A stretch of DNA of 64,000 nucleotides from Collybiopsis luxurians FD-317 M1 (Eukaryota > Basidiomycota > Agaricomycetes > Agaricales > Omphalotaceae), in NCBI GenBank assembly GCA_000827265.1, contig KN834778.1, positions 323,097-387,096 on the forward strand. Direction: 5' to 3'. Numbering within the stretch: position 1 is the first letter of the stretch; every line of letters starts with the position of its first letter. The translations under genes were made by a program, and so were the position numbers. Positions 10,163-22,700 of the stretch are shown here, in pieces. Under the pieces are notes generated by a model that was given only the letters and a program-made list of their open reading frames with translations, made no database searches and was not told where the DNA came from.

Positions 10163-12989
10163 AATGGGCTGATGACAAGAGTAGAATCGGGCAAAGTAAA
10201 GCGTCTTCTACCGTACGGTCCGATGGCCATCCCGGCATCATCAATCCGATTGGTCAATTTTTATTTTTTTATTTTTATTTATTTGTAATGCCGAAAATAT
10301 CAATCTCGGCATCCTTGGAGCTCGGCCTTCTTGGGGTCTGCCCAAGGTCTGCCTCTTCTTTTCTCCTTCAGCTTCAGATTCTGCGCTCGGCCTTTGATAT
10401 GTAATTTATTTCCCCGCGGCCCTTGACAATCATACACGAGCTCGTTTTGATTGGCGCAGGAACATTGATCAGCTCCACCTGATTGCTCTTTTTACTTTCC
10501 AGAAACACTTGGTTTTTTCCACATTTTTCCTGGATACACACCTCACAATCCTCTACCAGTCGTAGGTACATCTCTGAGCGCGGTTTACCCTCCGAATTTC
10601 ATTCGGAATAACCACTCGTTTCCATCTGTAAGTGATATCATCCCCATGACACAATGCGGGGTACCGTCCTCAAAGCTTATTCAGCTTCGGGTATCCCATG
10701 GGATCAAAAATAATCCCTCATTGGCAGGTCCACTCGTGAAATTGCCTTTCAACTTTTCCTCCGCGTTCCTAACCTAATGATTTTTTACCCCTCACCTCAT
10801 GAAATTGATGCGAGGGTTAATTGATCTCCCGATATACAGCGCTATTCTTTTTTTGGGCGGTTTGCACCACCCGCTAAAAGGGCGAACGCGATATTGCATT
10901 ACTACCACTCCTTCTCAACTGACCGAGCAAACGTCATACCTTAGCACGAGTAGAGCGCCTCGCTCACACCCCGAACCGTTCATCGCCGGCCCCCTTGACC
11001 TTAAAACTAGCCTCAAAAGCCGAAAACAAACGGAACACTAGCTGATTTCTGCCGAAAATCTCCTTGATCTCACGGACGCGTACGAGAACGTCATGACCAA
11101 TTTAGCCTGATTCACCTACTAAAACCAAGCCCCCCTCAAAGGCCCCAAGTTTTGAGCGACACCCGTCTCCAAGTCAGTTCTGCTCTTACTTGTTTGACCT
11201 CGATTTACCTTAACCATGGGGTTCGGGGTAGTCCTAGCCGTTTCAATCCGGAGCCACCCATGAAATTAGACCTCATTTAGATATGGACAGAAATTCCTTC
11301 TCTCTTACCTAATTAGGTCTCCGACACTGGTGCTGCTGGAACGTACAGCATGGGATTGGTTAGGTATCGCTTAAATGCGAATGTTTTCTCGTCGTGCGGT
11401 GCGAGAAATAGCACAAACTTCTCAAGTCGGAACCTCGAGACTCGCATAAATAAGAAGCATACAGGTTCCCATCCTGGTCGAGCATGGGATGTTGCCTTGC
11501 CGCTATTTCCAGAATTGCGTCAATCATAGACGCATATATGCACTCGATTTTACATAAGATCAGTAACTCCATTCCGGTACACGATTACTTGGAGGCATAT
11601 TCGATCGGAGACACGAATTGGCTAGCAAGTAAATATTATTCGCATTCGGATCCGAAGTGGATGTAGAGCGTATTTACGCAAACTTGGGCTTTATCGCGTC
11701 AATTGGCTGGAAATACCGCATTTCCTTGAACTCAATGATAGCTTACTTCTGACGGAACTCGACTTTCTATGATAAACAAAACATTCAGCAGAGTTTATTC
11801 CTAAACCTGAGCCTACTCAAGCCTGAGACTGTGGCGTTGACTCATCGTGCACCAGGAATGTCTATCTAGCTCACGACTGCAATGACCCTGTCCGTCATTA
11901 CATATCAGAACCAGCGCAGAGAGGCTTATCATCAAATTGATTACTTCAAACCTGCAGAGAGGATCAAGATGCCTGATCACAGAGCTGACACCGGGACCTG
12001 CACGAAAGTCCGACTCAACCCCAGAAAGGACCCCAGAAAGGGTAGGGGTTGAATTGATTGAAGGCAAGCAAGTGAGTAGGGTGTCAGTGACTGCACTGTT
12101 ATAATGAAATCAGAATTTCAGCGGTGTGTCATTTGCAGCGACAGCTGGTCCTGTCTAGCAGTGTCAGTGACCCCCTTTATGCCCAGTGTTTAGCATATTT
12201 TGGAACAGTGCAGATATGAGTTTGAGAATTTGAGCGGTTCAGCGTGGCTCGCCTTGTGTGGCGTTATACAGTACATCTAGATTAAGACTGAGGCCCGTGT
12301 GACTGCTTTTTCCCCCTTCTTCCGGGAGGAAAAAAAGAGAAACGGCAAGCTTAAGTTGCTAGATACATTCCCCTACCTCGCTAAGTACCTGGTAGTTAGT
12401 TCACCTCAATTTGCACTTACACACCTATTAAACAGAAAGCAATTCGGTCCGGTACTTATCAAGGAAGTGCCGAAATCTCTCAATACATATCAGTAAGCCT
12501 TAGGGACGGATGTAACAGAGAAACCCCAGTCTTTCAACCCGGAGGTGCATGGGGGACAAGATGATAGTCGGTAGGAGGGAAATACACTGCTGTCCCATGC
12601 ACACGCTACACGTGTTCACATTAAATGTATCAGAGAAAACTCAGCTTTTCAAAGAACTTTTCGGTCGTAGGGATTCTTAAAATTCGGTCAAAGTGGGTTG
12701 CAACTACTCATGAAGTCAATATTCAGATCCGACTAGAAGTGAACGGAAGAGTTGTGCCAAGCAATCCAAACGCCAGCGTTTGAAGGATGTCATTGCTTGA
12801 CGATTACATTTTGGGGAAACCGAACCCGAAGTCCTACTGGATTACTACATATACATAATTCGAAGGTCACCAGATAGTTCACATAACTAGAATAGGGTCT
12901 GTTACAAGCAGAGAACTCAGTCTCCAAAACTAGCAGCGGTGGACTCTCTGAGGGACCCGTGAGCAAACGATAAACTAAAGGGAAATCAA
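10163..12989. other. 2.8 kb gene-free stretch
   Basis: Longest interval without a recognisable gene. It lies upstream of the kinase and downstream of guanine deaminase, both on the - strand. Open frames are short and show no domain. It contains AT-rich runs (10258-10290), a tandem duplicate of a CCCCAGAAAGG unit (12019-12042), two copies of GTGTCAGTGAC (near 12082 and 12158) and three related segments of an 'acagagaaa..cagtctttcaa' type near 12511, 12626 and 12902. It could be decayed repetitive DNA or a long regulatory region; no transposase, terminal repeat or target duplication is visible. Confidence 0.35.
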
Positions 12990-14779
12990 TTACGAACATT
13001 CTTTTGAGGTGTAACTAGTTCCTCCGACTTGCTTGCCTTGGACGAACACCGCAGATATATTGCGATCATCTCCACAAAAAACAAATTGACCAAGCATATC
13101 ATCCAGAATGCTTCCCGAACTTCCCCATAAAGTCGGGTTTCTTGTTCCTCCCGAGGTCCCGGCTCCATCGCGTACATCCACAATCAGTGCATCGAAACTC
13201 TTACCGGGTTCTAAAGATCCCGTTTGATGATCTAGCGCACAAACTTCCGCCCCGCCCTTTGTTGCAAGGTAGAAAAGGGTCGCGAGCGGCAGCTGGCGGT
13301 TAGAAAATTTACCTTCTTCGTTCCCAGAGGCGCCAGCGGGATCATTCTGTAAAGCGACCACCGTCGATGCAATGCTGGCGTTTCGCATGGCTACGAGCAT
13401 CGACGATGAGAAGCCTCCGGAGACATCAGTCCCCAATCCAACCTAATATACGTATTGTGAGGCACAAACGGTGATAAATTAGATTGAATACCAACCTTGA
13501 CCCCTCGATCTAAATATTTCCCAATTTGAGCCATACCGCTCCTCAAGTTAAAGTTGCTAGTTGGACAATGGCTAACTCCAGCTTTCCGCTTCGCTACTAG
13601 TTCAATTTCTTTGTCATTCAAGTGGACCGCGTGTGCCAGAATCGTGTTGTTTCTGAGCAACCCGTATCGATCATATACCCCAGCGTAGTGCTCACATTCG
13701 GGATAAAGCTCTTTCGTGAACTGTATTTCCTTAACATTTTCTGATATGTGGGTTTGAATGTGTAAATGGGGGTCGGAGGTTGCGACAACTTGAAGGGCTT
13801 CCAAAAGATTTCTCGTACAGGATATCGCAAAGCGGGGTGTCAGGACAGGATAGATCAATGGGTTGTTTGGGTTATTTGAAGGCCCAGGCGAGAGGGAGCG
13901 GACGTGAGCAATGAAGGCGTGCGTATCCTTCACCGAAGCGTCGGCGGAGTCTTCAATGTAGTAAGAAGGGCAATGCCGGTCCATGTTGCATTTCTGCGGG
14001 GAGCGAAAGAAATGGAAAGGTCGTTCAGGCAATGGAAAAATTTGTAGTGCGAATGAAAGAGCACCGTACACCGATCAATGCTCGTTGTCCTGGAATCAAA
14101 GATTAGCTTTCATGGTCAAAGGAAGAAACGTCCTCTGCTTTACCCAGGGAATGAGCAGTATCGGCCAGAGCCTTGCTGGAGTCCAGATGCAGCGAGCCAT
14201 AATAACAGCATGTAGTTGTCTACAAAATTTTGAAAATGAATGCGTAGATTCCTTGCTTGAAACTTCAGCTTACTCCCGATGCGATAAATCTCTTCACGAC
14301 CGATGGATAGATTGCTTTCGCGAATTCGACGTCTTTAAATTTTGCCTCCAAAGGGAAAGTGAATTTCTCCAGCCAGTCAAGAAGTTCATATTGATATCCT
14401 CTGATAAAATATAAATCGAAGTCGAAACGAGCAAAGTGAGAAAGACCCACGTTCCAAGATTGGGCACTTGAGGAGCATGCTGCGTGTTGGTGGTGAGCAG
14501 TTACATGCAAGAATCGGAGAGCACTACACCAACCGTATGCGTATCAATGAAACCGGGCATAATAAATTGCCCTTCGTGCAAATCGACTACCTGCGCATCC
14601 GGGCAACCGTTTCGCAGCAATACTTGCTGAATTAGGGAAGAATCTACATCGTGAACGATCCAGTCGATATTTCCCTGCGAGCTGACCGCAATGAGGGATT
14701 TCAGGTGAGTTTCATAGGATGCAAGTGTAGTTGGATTTACGAGTGCACTGTAATACACAGTCGCGGAAGTAGAGGACAT
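12990..14779 (-). CDS. GUD1: guanine deaminase
   Basis: Zinc aminohydrolase converting guanine to xanthine in purine salvage and nitrogen recovery. Exons are 14779-14534, 14479-14451, 14400-14274, 14219-14144, 14089-14070, 13993-13496 and 13442-12990, 482 residues. The metal-binding H-x-H falls across an intron (FIDTHT joined to HAPQVPN). Further family blocks are GQRALIGKCNMD, the HISENVKEI and ILAHAVHLN histidines, and LGTDVSGGFSSSML with the metal-binding aspartate. Exons 2 (29 nt) and 5 (20 nt) are very short; exon 5 needs the donor GGT|GTACGG. The start is ATG 14779, the first ATG of the frame. Its 5' end lies 79 bp from the stop codon of SLD5 on the same strand. Confidence 0.93.
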
Positions 14780-14858
14780 TGTAGTCAACGTTATATTTAG
14801 GCGCCTCGGCGTTTACAACGAAGTATACTTGACTTATGTCTGTTAACTAATTCTACAA

Positions 14859-15946
14859 TTAAATCAACTCTACATCTCCTCTCAGGAGAAGATGCTGAAC
14901 AAAAGAAAAAGGCATTAGAGATATATGACCGCGCTTCATTTCGAGACTTAGATCTCTATAAATTGGTTGAGAGTGCGTTTATAAGATAACGTGGAAATGG
15001 TAAATGAGCTCACTCATGGAAGCGTATAGGAGGACAGTCCCGTAGGGCGTGTACAAACACAGCTCGGTTTGCGTCGGGTTTGGTAACTAGAAAGCGAAGA
15101 ATTAAGAGGGATTTAAGAATCGAGGCATGGAACACGACACAAACTCATAGGAGGCATAAAGATCGGAGAATCATCCAGATGCGACTGTGTTTCCGGCAAG
15201 CTCTGCAGCACTGAATTATAAAAATGACGGTCAACTAGATGGGCATGCCTATGAAGGAGTTAGAGAGGTCAAGCAAAGGATGAGATTCAAAGGAATGACC
15301 TGCTAGCGTGCGCCCTTTCTGCGGTCGTTATTCGCGTTTGAATGGAGGCATCAGACATGATAAATCGCGCAAATTTTTCTATCTAACACGACTATGCTGT
15401 TAATTGGAAGCCAGGCTATTTGAAAAGGGTATTCACTTTGTATAATCGCGTGCGTACGTAGGATCTCACAATGAATTTCACCCTTTCTACCTCCATCTGA
15501 ACGAGCATAATCCGAATATGTTCTTCCTCCGATGCAGATAGTTCTCCACGAAGCAGCTGTACTGTTTCGGACTAGAAATGAGTGAGCAATTGACGGCACA
15601 CCAATGCTAAAGGGATCAGTACCTGCCGGCGAATATGATCCAATAAAGTTGCAAGCAGTTCCTCCTGAGCAGGTAAGATATCTGGAGCATGTCGTTCATT
15701 CATCCAGTGTCTTGTCAGCTGGGAGAGCGAGCTAGTATCTTTGTCTTCCTCTTGTAGCGAGAGACTATCATTGGTCAATTCTGCATGTCGAGGAGGGGTA
15801 ATGGCAGACGCCGACGCCGACATCATCGTAATATCTTCGTTGCCCAAATCTAATAACGCGCCGGTTCTAACTTTCTTGCTGAATGCCGTTGAATTTTCTC
15901 CCAATTGGGCTTCCCAATCCATGGCCGATGAGCTCGATCGCGACAT
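14859..15946 (-). CDS. SLD5: GINS complex subunit Sld5
   Basis: Subunit of the four-protein GINS complex that, with Cdc45 and Mcm2-7, forms the replicative helicase. Exons are 15946-15623, 15571-15437, 15382-15300, 15248-15145, 15086-15014 and 14955-14859, 271 residues, a usual length. Conserved features are LTRHWMNERHAPDILPAQ, the helix ending EVERVKFIVRSYVRTRLYK followed by IEKFARFIM, then HLVDRHFYNSVLQSLPE, the VFVHALRDCPPIRF block and a C-terminus ending LLLRGDVELI, as in other Sld5 proteins. The gene is divergent to the methyltransferase with 101 bp between start codons, so the two probably share a promoter region. Confidence 0.93.
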
Positions 15947-16047
15947 AGTGAGATGATGACCGTTCAGGCCTCAGAGCGAAGGGTCAACGCGGTCACGCAT
16001 TATTTTTCTCAGGACCTCGACTAGGCCTGACTCCTGACTGAGTCTTC

Positions 16048-16866
16048 ATGCCCTTTAAGCCAGCTCACGCCACGAAAGACCACTCAATACTTGAGTATTC
16101 TTTTTCTCAACACATTTTCCATCTTTCTCAAGTTCAAACTGAGAATACCACCACCGGAACGACGCTCTGGCTCAGTGCGCAGTGTCTTTCTTCATATATT
16201 GCCGAATATCATAGGCCTCCGTCGGGCAATGCACTTAGAGCCATTGAGCTTGGTAGTGGAATAGGACTTTGCAGCCTCGCTCTGCACGCTTTGGGATATT
16301 CAACTGTTTATGCCACAGATACACGCCTGGTGATTGATAGGATCCTGGCTAGGAACATTGCAACCAATACTGGGACTGGCCCGGGCTCAATTCTTGTGCG
16401 GGAGCTAGACTGGAATGTCCCTCCGGAACACTGGGACTGGGCAGATGAACAAGGGATCACCTCAGCTTCTGCCTCCCCGACATTAACGGCTACGACGCCT
16501 GAGTCTGCCCTTTCTTCTCCTTTCCACCTTGTCGTGAGCTCGGATACGGTGTTCTCGGAACCACTTAATCAACCTCTTCTACGCACCCTCCACGAATTAT
16601 CCTCCCAGTCTCAGTCCTTGTTAGCTTCGTCTGAATCTAGATCGGCTAGGGATCGCCCACCATTGATTCTTATCTGCCTTGAGCGCCGCGATCCGTCTTT
16701 CATCGACTCCTTTCTCACTGCGGCAAGAGAAAATTGGGGTTTCTCGACAGATATGGTGCCTAAAAGAAAACTTGCGAAGGTGATGCAGAAATACGCCGAG
16801 GATTGGGAAAGGAATCGAGGCGAGTGGGATGGGGTAGAGATTTGGAAGCTGATGTTGAAGCATTGA
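16048..16866 (+). CDS. METTL21-like (Methyltransf_16) protein methyltransferase
   Basis: Intronless gene for a 272-residue seven-beta-strand S-adenosylmethionine-dependent methyltransferase, probably a protein-lysine methyltransferase. The N-terminal TGTTLWLSAQCLSSYI segment matches the 'W.a...l..yl' helix of the family. Motif I is AIELGSGIGLCSLALHALG, and the acidic residue closing the second strand is in VYATDTR. The post-II motif is LVVSSDTVFSEP, close to the 'DxxY' motif that marks METTL21-type lysine methyltransferases, with F in place of Y. A Ser-rich loop near residues 145-160 is an insertion. The substrate cannot be told from sequence. It lies 101 bp from SLD5 on the opposite strand. 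Confidence 0.85.
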   Translation: MPFKPAHATKDHSILEYSFSQHIFHLSQVQTENTTTGTTLWLSAQCLSSYIAEYHRPPSGNALRAIELGSGIGLCSLALHALGYSTVYATDTRLVIDRILARNIATNTGTGPGSILVRELDWNVPPEHWDWADEQGITSASASPTLTATTPESALSSPFHLVVSSDTVFSEPLNQPLLRTLHELSSQSQSLLASSESRSARDRPPLILICLERRDPSFIDSFLTAARENWGFSTDMVPKRKLAKVMQKYAEDWERNRGEWDGVEIWKLMLKH

Positions 16867-18136
16867 AGGGAATAACATTGGATTACAAGTGCATTGTTCT
16901 TCAAGCGAATATTCATATAATCTCACGAGTATCAAATGCCACAATTTTGGAAAGGGGAGCATAATGACCTATGGCAATTACTTAACAGTCCTTATCCGCA
17001 TATCATGGCAGGAAGAGCCTGGCTGAAGTCGGACTTCAGAATCCTTAAAAGCACGATGTAAGATGAATCGTACGGTGACTGATTACCCACTCCGATTCGT
17101 AAATGCTAGAATCAGTGCGCAGGCATTCCGAACCTCTCACATACAGTACAAACTATTATCCACATATTTGAGGAGAGCAGGGGACAAAATTGTCAGTACA
17201 GTTTCATTAACAGGTCGCTTCAAAATCGACCGGATGAACTTGAAAATTACGTCAAACTCATTAAACACTAAGAACAGAACTACAACATAAACTAATTCGT
17301 TCAGCAAAAAGTAGGTCAAAACCGCAACAGGAAACACACCAATGGACATTTCCAACCCTCGATACGAGGAGCCTCCGAAGAGACCATCGAAAGGAAAATT
17401 TAACATGCAGCAGACAAAGAATAGTCTGAATCGAGTTGCACATTAGAGCGCACCACGAAGTGCACTGAAGGATCCCCCGACGTGCATTGGCGTGGGGTTC
17501 TCCTCGTGCACTGGGATAACACCAATGGCGAAGTGTCATGACCAGGGGGGATTCAGCGAATCCACAGCCAGTAAAAAAACAAGCCGCCAACACAAATCAC
17601 AATGGACCTGGCCTTGAAGCCAATGCTCCTGGGTGGTGAGCCTGAGGCAAGAAGAACGAGCTCATAGCATCAATATTCCCTCTCTCAATCGACCGGAATA
17701 TCCAAAGGAGATCCTGCTGTGCCGATAAAGCACGCCAAACAGCTCGAAGGACCCAAGCTCCACGACAAGTTCCAAGCCATACTCTTGCTCTCCTTACAAA
17801 CCACTCTGGAAATGTCCTCCAAGAGAAAGCATAAATCTTCGAGGCGCAGCCACATATGTCGCGGCGGACAGGCGAATTTCTAATATGTCGTTCAGGACAA
17901 TTGATCCTGGACCCAGCTAGAGTCAATGGAAGGAGCATACTCAGACCTTACCCGCTCGTGAAAAGGAACATGAAAGTTCTGTCCGGAACGAGCATCGCGG
18001 TGTTAAGCTTGCTGCATAGAAGCGAACAAATTTTTAGGACGGCTACTTCGGCTGCCTCGGAGGTGCGGCATCCATTTGTATGCCGAGGTAAACTGAAGCG
18101 GGCACTAATAGTACAATCACTTTAACTATGTACTTA
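16867..18136. other. convergent intergenic region
   Basis: About 1.27 kb between the 3' ends of the methyltransferase and the Atg15-type lipase. A hydrophobic - strand frame (17137-17406) and two others (17261-17938) are open, but they lack splice support and recognisable motifs, so no gene is called. Confidence 0.4.
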
Positions 18137-19715
18137 TCAATAATCTAATACATAATCTTTGTTCTTGAAGCTCCCAAACTCCCACTTGAAGCAGTCCTGG
18201 AGAGCATACAAATTGTAACAATGTAAGGACCAGAGACATCGTAGCGAAAATGAAGACGAGCATCCTTACCACACAATCGACCTCCTCCCTAGCTTCTGGA
18301 ACTTCTCGTCTACTTCGTCGCTTTCCATTTGAGTGTTTCTCCCCATCAACCCACTTGACATCCCCTTCCAGCACCCGCTCAACGACCTCTCTGATAGGAT
18401 GCGTCCGAACATCAACTTTCCAGCCCAGCCGGCCTACCGTATCAAATACAATACTCCTCCCTAAATGACACCGAGTTTCCAGTGCATATCCAGCCTGAGA
18501 GCAAGGCGAAAAAGGGCCGGTGCAGGTTCCTTGGGGAATGGGATCCGCATTGTGATAGACATGGGTTGTCGGGGAGAGACTTGGTGTGAGCAAGGGCAAT
18601 TCGTCATCCGAGTCAGTATTGAGAAGAGACGGTGTGGGACTAGGGGGTACTGGAAGACGCAATCTCTGAGCAGCCAGCCGTTCACCTGGACTTTCAAACG
18701 ACACGGCCGGTAATCCAAAGGTCGACCCAAGAAGGCTGGCTAGCGCGCCACCGAGCGAGTGTCCAACAAGCCAGAGATTCGCAGAAGGGTAGAGTTTCTG
18801 TATGTCCTTTACAAGATTCTTCCAAGATTAAAATTCCTATCAATATATGGATGCCGAAAAGAAGCGTCGAAAGCACTCACCACACCCACTGTATAAAACA
18901 GACTTTCTTCGATTAATGCCTCAGATAGGCACGTATCGTCACACCGCCAATTGTGAGCGAAGCAATCACAAACTTGGCTGAAAATCCAGGAAAAGTCTAC
19001 TCGGGCACAGCAGCAGGAGAACAAGCTAGTATATATGCTCAAGTAGACCATAGGAAGGAGGAAGAAAGCGAACGCACAGATTATCATTAAACTTGTCCTT
19101 CTTCGACGTCGGACCTTGTAGAGTCGTACCCTTGATGGAAAGAACGATAGTGGAGTTATCGGAAGAGAGGAAGACATGACCACGAAAGCCGTCTTGTGGG
19201 TCTTCGTAACCAAAAGGAAAGCTCTGTTGATGTGTTGTTGACTAAACAGGTTTCGCGGAACTTTGGCCAAGTAACTCACAATGTTCCATGCCGGATCCAT
19301 TTCGTACCAATTCTTCCGACCTGGGAGTGCATATGCATTTCCACTCATTCTGGTCGCGGTTGATGGTGAGCGGGACAAGTCTAGAGAAACTGAGATAGTA
19401 CCTAGCCAGCTGAGCCAATGTATGCAAGTTTTCTACATCCGGACCATCTATGTGAACGATGTCCCACTTTAAAATTTCATTGTGTAATGTATCAAAAGAA
19501 CGGGGACGATATACTGCAGTTGGCCTAGTTCTGATGGCTAAATCTACTGGAGCGGAAGATAAAGGGATAGATAAGGTAGGCACATTGGATGAGAAGGATG
19601 GTGACTGAACTTGGCCGGGAAAGAGTTGGTGATGAGCAGTGAATGATAAAAATTGAGAGGAAACTTTGAGGAAGGTCAAGGAGAGTGAAAGGAGAATGGT
19701 GGATGTAGTGAGCAT
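18137..19715 (-). CDS. ATG15: Atg15-type autophagic lipase
   Basis: Vacuolar phospholipase that breaks down autophagic and multivesicular-body membranes inside the vacuole; it enters through the ER and MVB pathway via an N-terminal membrane anchor. Exons are 19715-19402, 19349-19280, 19223-19078, 19025-18881, 18818-18270 and 18196-18137, 427 residues. The N-terminal hydrophobic segment ([20 protein letters not shown]) is the anchor. The lipase nucleophile is in [17 protein letters not shown] (GxSxG); the aspartate is probably in [13 protein letters not shown] and the histidine in [10 protein letters not shown]. The cysteine-rich block [14 protein letters not shown] and the terminal [10 protein letters not shown] are family features. 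Head-to-head with the RhoGEF gene, with 55 bp between start codons. Confidence 0.9.
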
Positions 19716-19770
19716 GAGAGTAAGCCTCGTGGCAAAGGATTGATGTGAGCACCCTTACCCTCCGCTCGCC

Positions 19771-22700
19771 ATGAAAGCTTTCTTCTCAAAGCTTCATCTT
19801 GGGAGCAGCACCACTTCAAAGCCATCGACGCCTTCTCCGTCTGAAAAGGACCTTCCTGCGGTGATACAGAAGGAAAAGTTTCCTCCATTACGACAATGGC
19901 CGCCGCCCGACCAAGTCCAGAGATCTTCTAGCCAGAGTTCCTCTACATCTAACTCTCAGCACTCTCACAACTCTTATTCTGTCTTTAAACCCCTTCCAGA
20001 AGTTATTCCAAAGGAGCTCGCTTCTCAGCTGCTCGAGAAAGAGAAGGATAGGGAGGACATGACCCCAACTCCCACCGCATCCTCTCCGCACCCTGTCCGC
20101 AAAACTGCTACAAACGGCAGTTTGAACAGCGATGTTCAGAAAAAAGTTGCCTTTTTGTCTCCACCCCAGACCCCTACGCCCCAACTGGATACCGTGTCTG
20201 AAGCAGAGCCAACCTCAGGTTCACCTGTTCCTCCTCTCAAAACCAACGTATCCAGATTTCAAGCTACTCATGGTACTGGCGCAGCTAAATCACCACCTCG
20301 TACTTCTTCCCTCGGCGGTCCTTCTTCCTCAAAAACCGACGTTCGAACAGGCTCACCTTACACCTCTCCCCAAACACCCTATTCTGCCTCGGCTCAGAGT
20401 CTACGTTCAGGTGCAGGAACGCCGTACTCCCAGATGAGTGGCATGAGTGGTATGAGTGGTACGACTGCAAGTGGGAGTCGCATTCTGGCTGCTACATCGT
20501 GGAGTGAGGTTACCGAGGAGGATTTGGTATCCAATTTGGGCTCAAGAGAGAGAACGAGGCAAGAGGTTCTGTTTGAGATCATATCCAGTGAAGAAAGGTA
20601 CCGTGAACGCTCTATTTAATTTCTGCTTTAGACCAATCCTTCGTGCGCCTAGATACGTTCAAGAGTTGGCTAAGATGAAAGAGACCTTTATTGAGCCACT
20701 GCTGCATCCGTATTCCTCTACCCCTTCCCGCGTGGTTTCACCGATATCATCCACTCCAAATCTCGATTCATACGACTACGATTACCGAAGGGCAGAATCC
20801 CCTACGGGAGTGGAATCTACCGATCACCTCCCGCCCATCGCAGCGCGATTCATGTCCCCCACTCCCTCCAACCGACAACGCGACCCAAAAGATTCGACTC
20901 CAAATATTGATGGGGAGAGCATGGATACCGATGATGAAGACGAAAAAGGTGGGAGGTACAAGCACAATGCCGCTAAACACAACCACCCTCGTTCTCCGTA
21001 TCGCGCGTCTCAAACTCCCAACAAGAAGAATGTTCCGTTTCCTACCCGTTCACATCATTCCTTACCTCCTCCTCCACGAGGAAATCCCAATACCGTGTCG
21101 ACCCAGTCTTTGGGTCGCCAAAGTGTTATCCTAGAACACGAACGCGAACGAGCACACTCCCAGTCTACAGCTGGCCATAATACCAATACCGCTGCTCGTG
21201 GGATGCTACGGAAACTCCGCAAAGATTCTAATACTACGAAGGAGAATGCCAATGCTGATGTACTTGGAGACGCTGTACCGCCTGCTCACCTTCCGGAAGA
21301 TCTACGAATCTGCTTGGAAGTTATTGATTCCGGAGGGGTATTTGATGGCCACAAGAGACTCTCAGAAGCGCTCAAGAAGCGGTATGATGACCAGTATCCA
21401 CTTGTGAGGAGTTTGGCGGATGTTTTTGTTGCAAATGTGAGTGCTAGCCGCTTCAAGTGTTTAGTGATGCTAACTCCACTAGTCTGACATCTTCCACGGC
21501 TATGCAACCTATGTCTTGCACCTTGAACGCGCTTTAGAGCAGGTCGATAACGCGTTGAGCACTGCTAATCCCTCATCCTCTACATCCAGCAAATCAAAAT
21601 CGGTCACTAAACCTCCCTCGAAATCTCCCTACCCGCAGTCCACTCCTTCATCCTCCTGGCCCCGCATAGTGTCTCTCCTCCACAAACTTGAGCTTACTGC
21701 GGCAGAGAAAGGCGAGACTGGGCTAGCTATCACACTTTCCAAGCCCTTTCAACGGTTACTCAAGTATCCCTTGTTATTCCAGAATCTACTATATCACACG
21801 GATCCAAGCACGTATGAGTATGAGAGCACACTACAGATGGTTGCAGAAGTTGAGAGTATTGTAAGGAGCATAGAAGATGAAAAGATTTTGATGGAGGAAA
21901 GGGACAGGACGAGAGACTGCTGGGCCAGAATTGAAGGTTTGGAAAAGGTTGGTGGGGGTAAAGGCGGACGGGTAGTGTTACCGAAGCCGAGTCGAGTGCT
22001 GATGGAGGAGAGGCAGTATGTTCCGCCAGGTTCACAAAGTGGCTCCCCTCTCGCAAAATCAGCCTCGATGGCAAACGGTACTATGGGGAACGAGTCATCT
22101 TCTCCACCGCCACCATCTGCGCTCGCCAACAAACCCATCAGAGGGAAATCTTCGCTCAATTTCAAGCGGCTTTCGGATGCGCTTTCGCCATCTAAATCTT
22201 CGGCAAATCCGTCACCTTATAGTAAGAAGGATCTATGGTTGGTCGTCTTTAACGATGTGGTTTTGTTGTGTCAGCGGACTGGTACAACATCACTGCCGCT
22301 GGTGACAAGTACTGGAAGGGCAGATTCGTTACCGGAACTCACCTCTAAAAAAGGTGTAAAAGACGGGAAGGGAGATAAGGATGGGACTAAAGGAAGAAGG
22401 GGAAGTTTCACGAAGCCCAGGAATTTGTACAAGTTTGTTAAGGTGCGTTTGACGTCTTCTCGAATATACTTGTCTCATCTCCTTTACATTTATAGATCGA
22501 AAATTGGGCTATGGGGGAAGCTCTCGGAAGTGTAAGTGGAAGCGGTGGCGGGGTACGGGAGGGTGTGGTTTCAATGGAAGAGTGCGCCATTTCCTCCCCT
22601 TCTCAGGTCCCTCTAATATTCTCCTTCCTCTTCTAGTATGGTGCGATCCCGCACCCAGCAACTTTCCAGCCAACCCAGAATCGTTCCTATGCCTGATGAC

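Noticed and set aside
521..16866. Secondary-metabolite or nutrient gene cluster around BNA4, GUD1 and neighbours
   Set aside because: Neighbouring genes serve unrelated housekeeping roles on mixed strands; no shared pathway or regulator is evident.
17137..17406. Hydrophobic 89-codon - strand frame
   Set aside because: Looks membrane-like but stands alone without splice partners or conserved motif; AT-rich convergent intergenic DNA often gives such frames.
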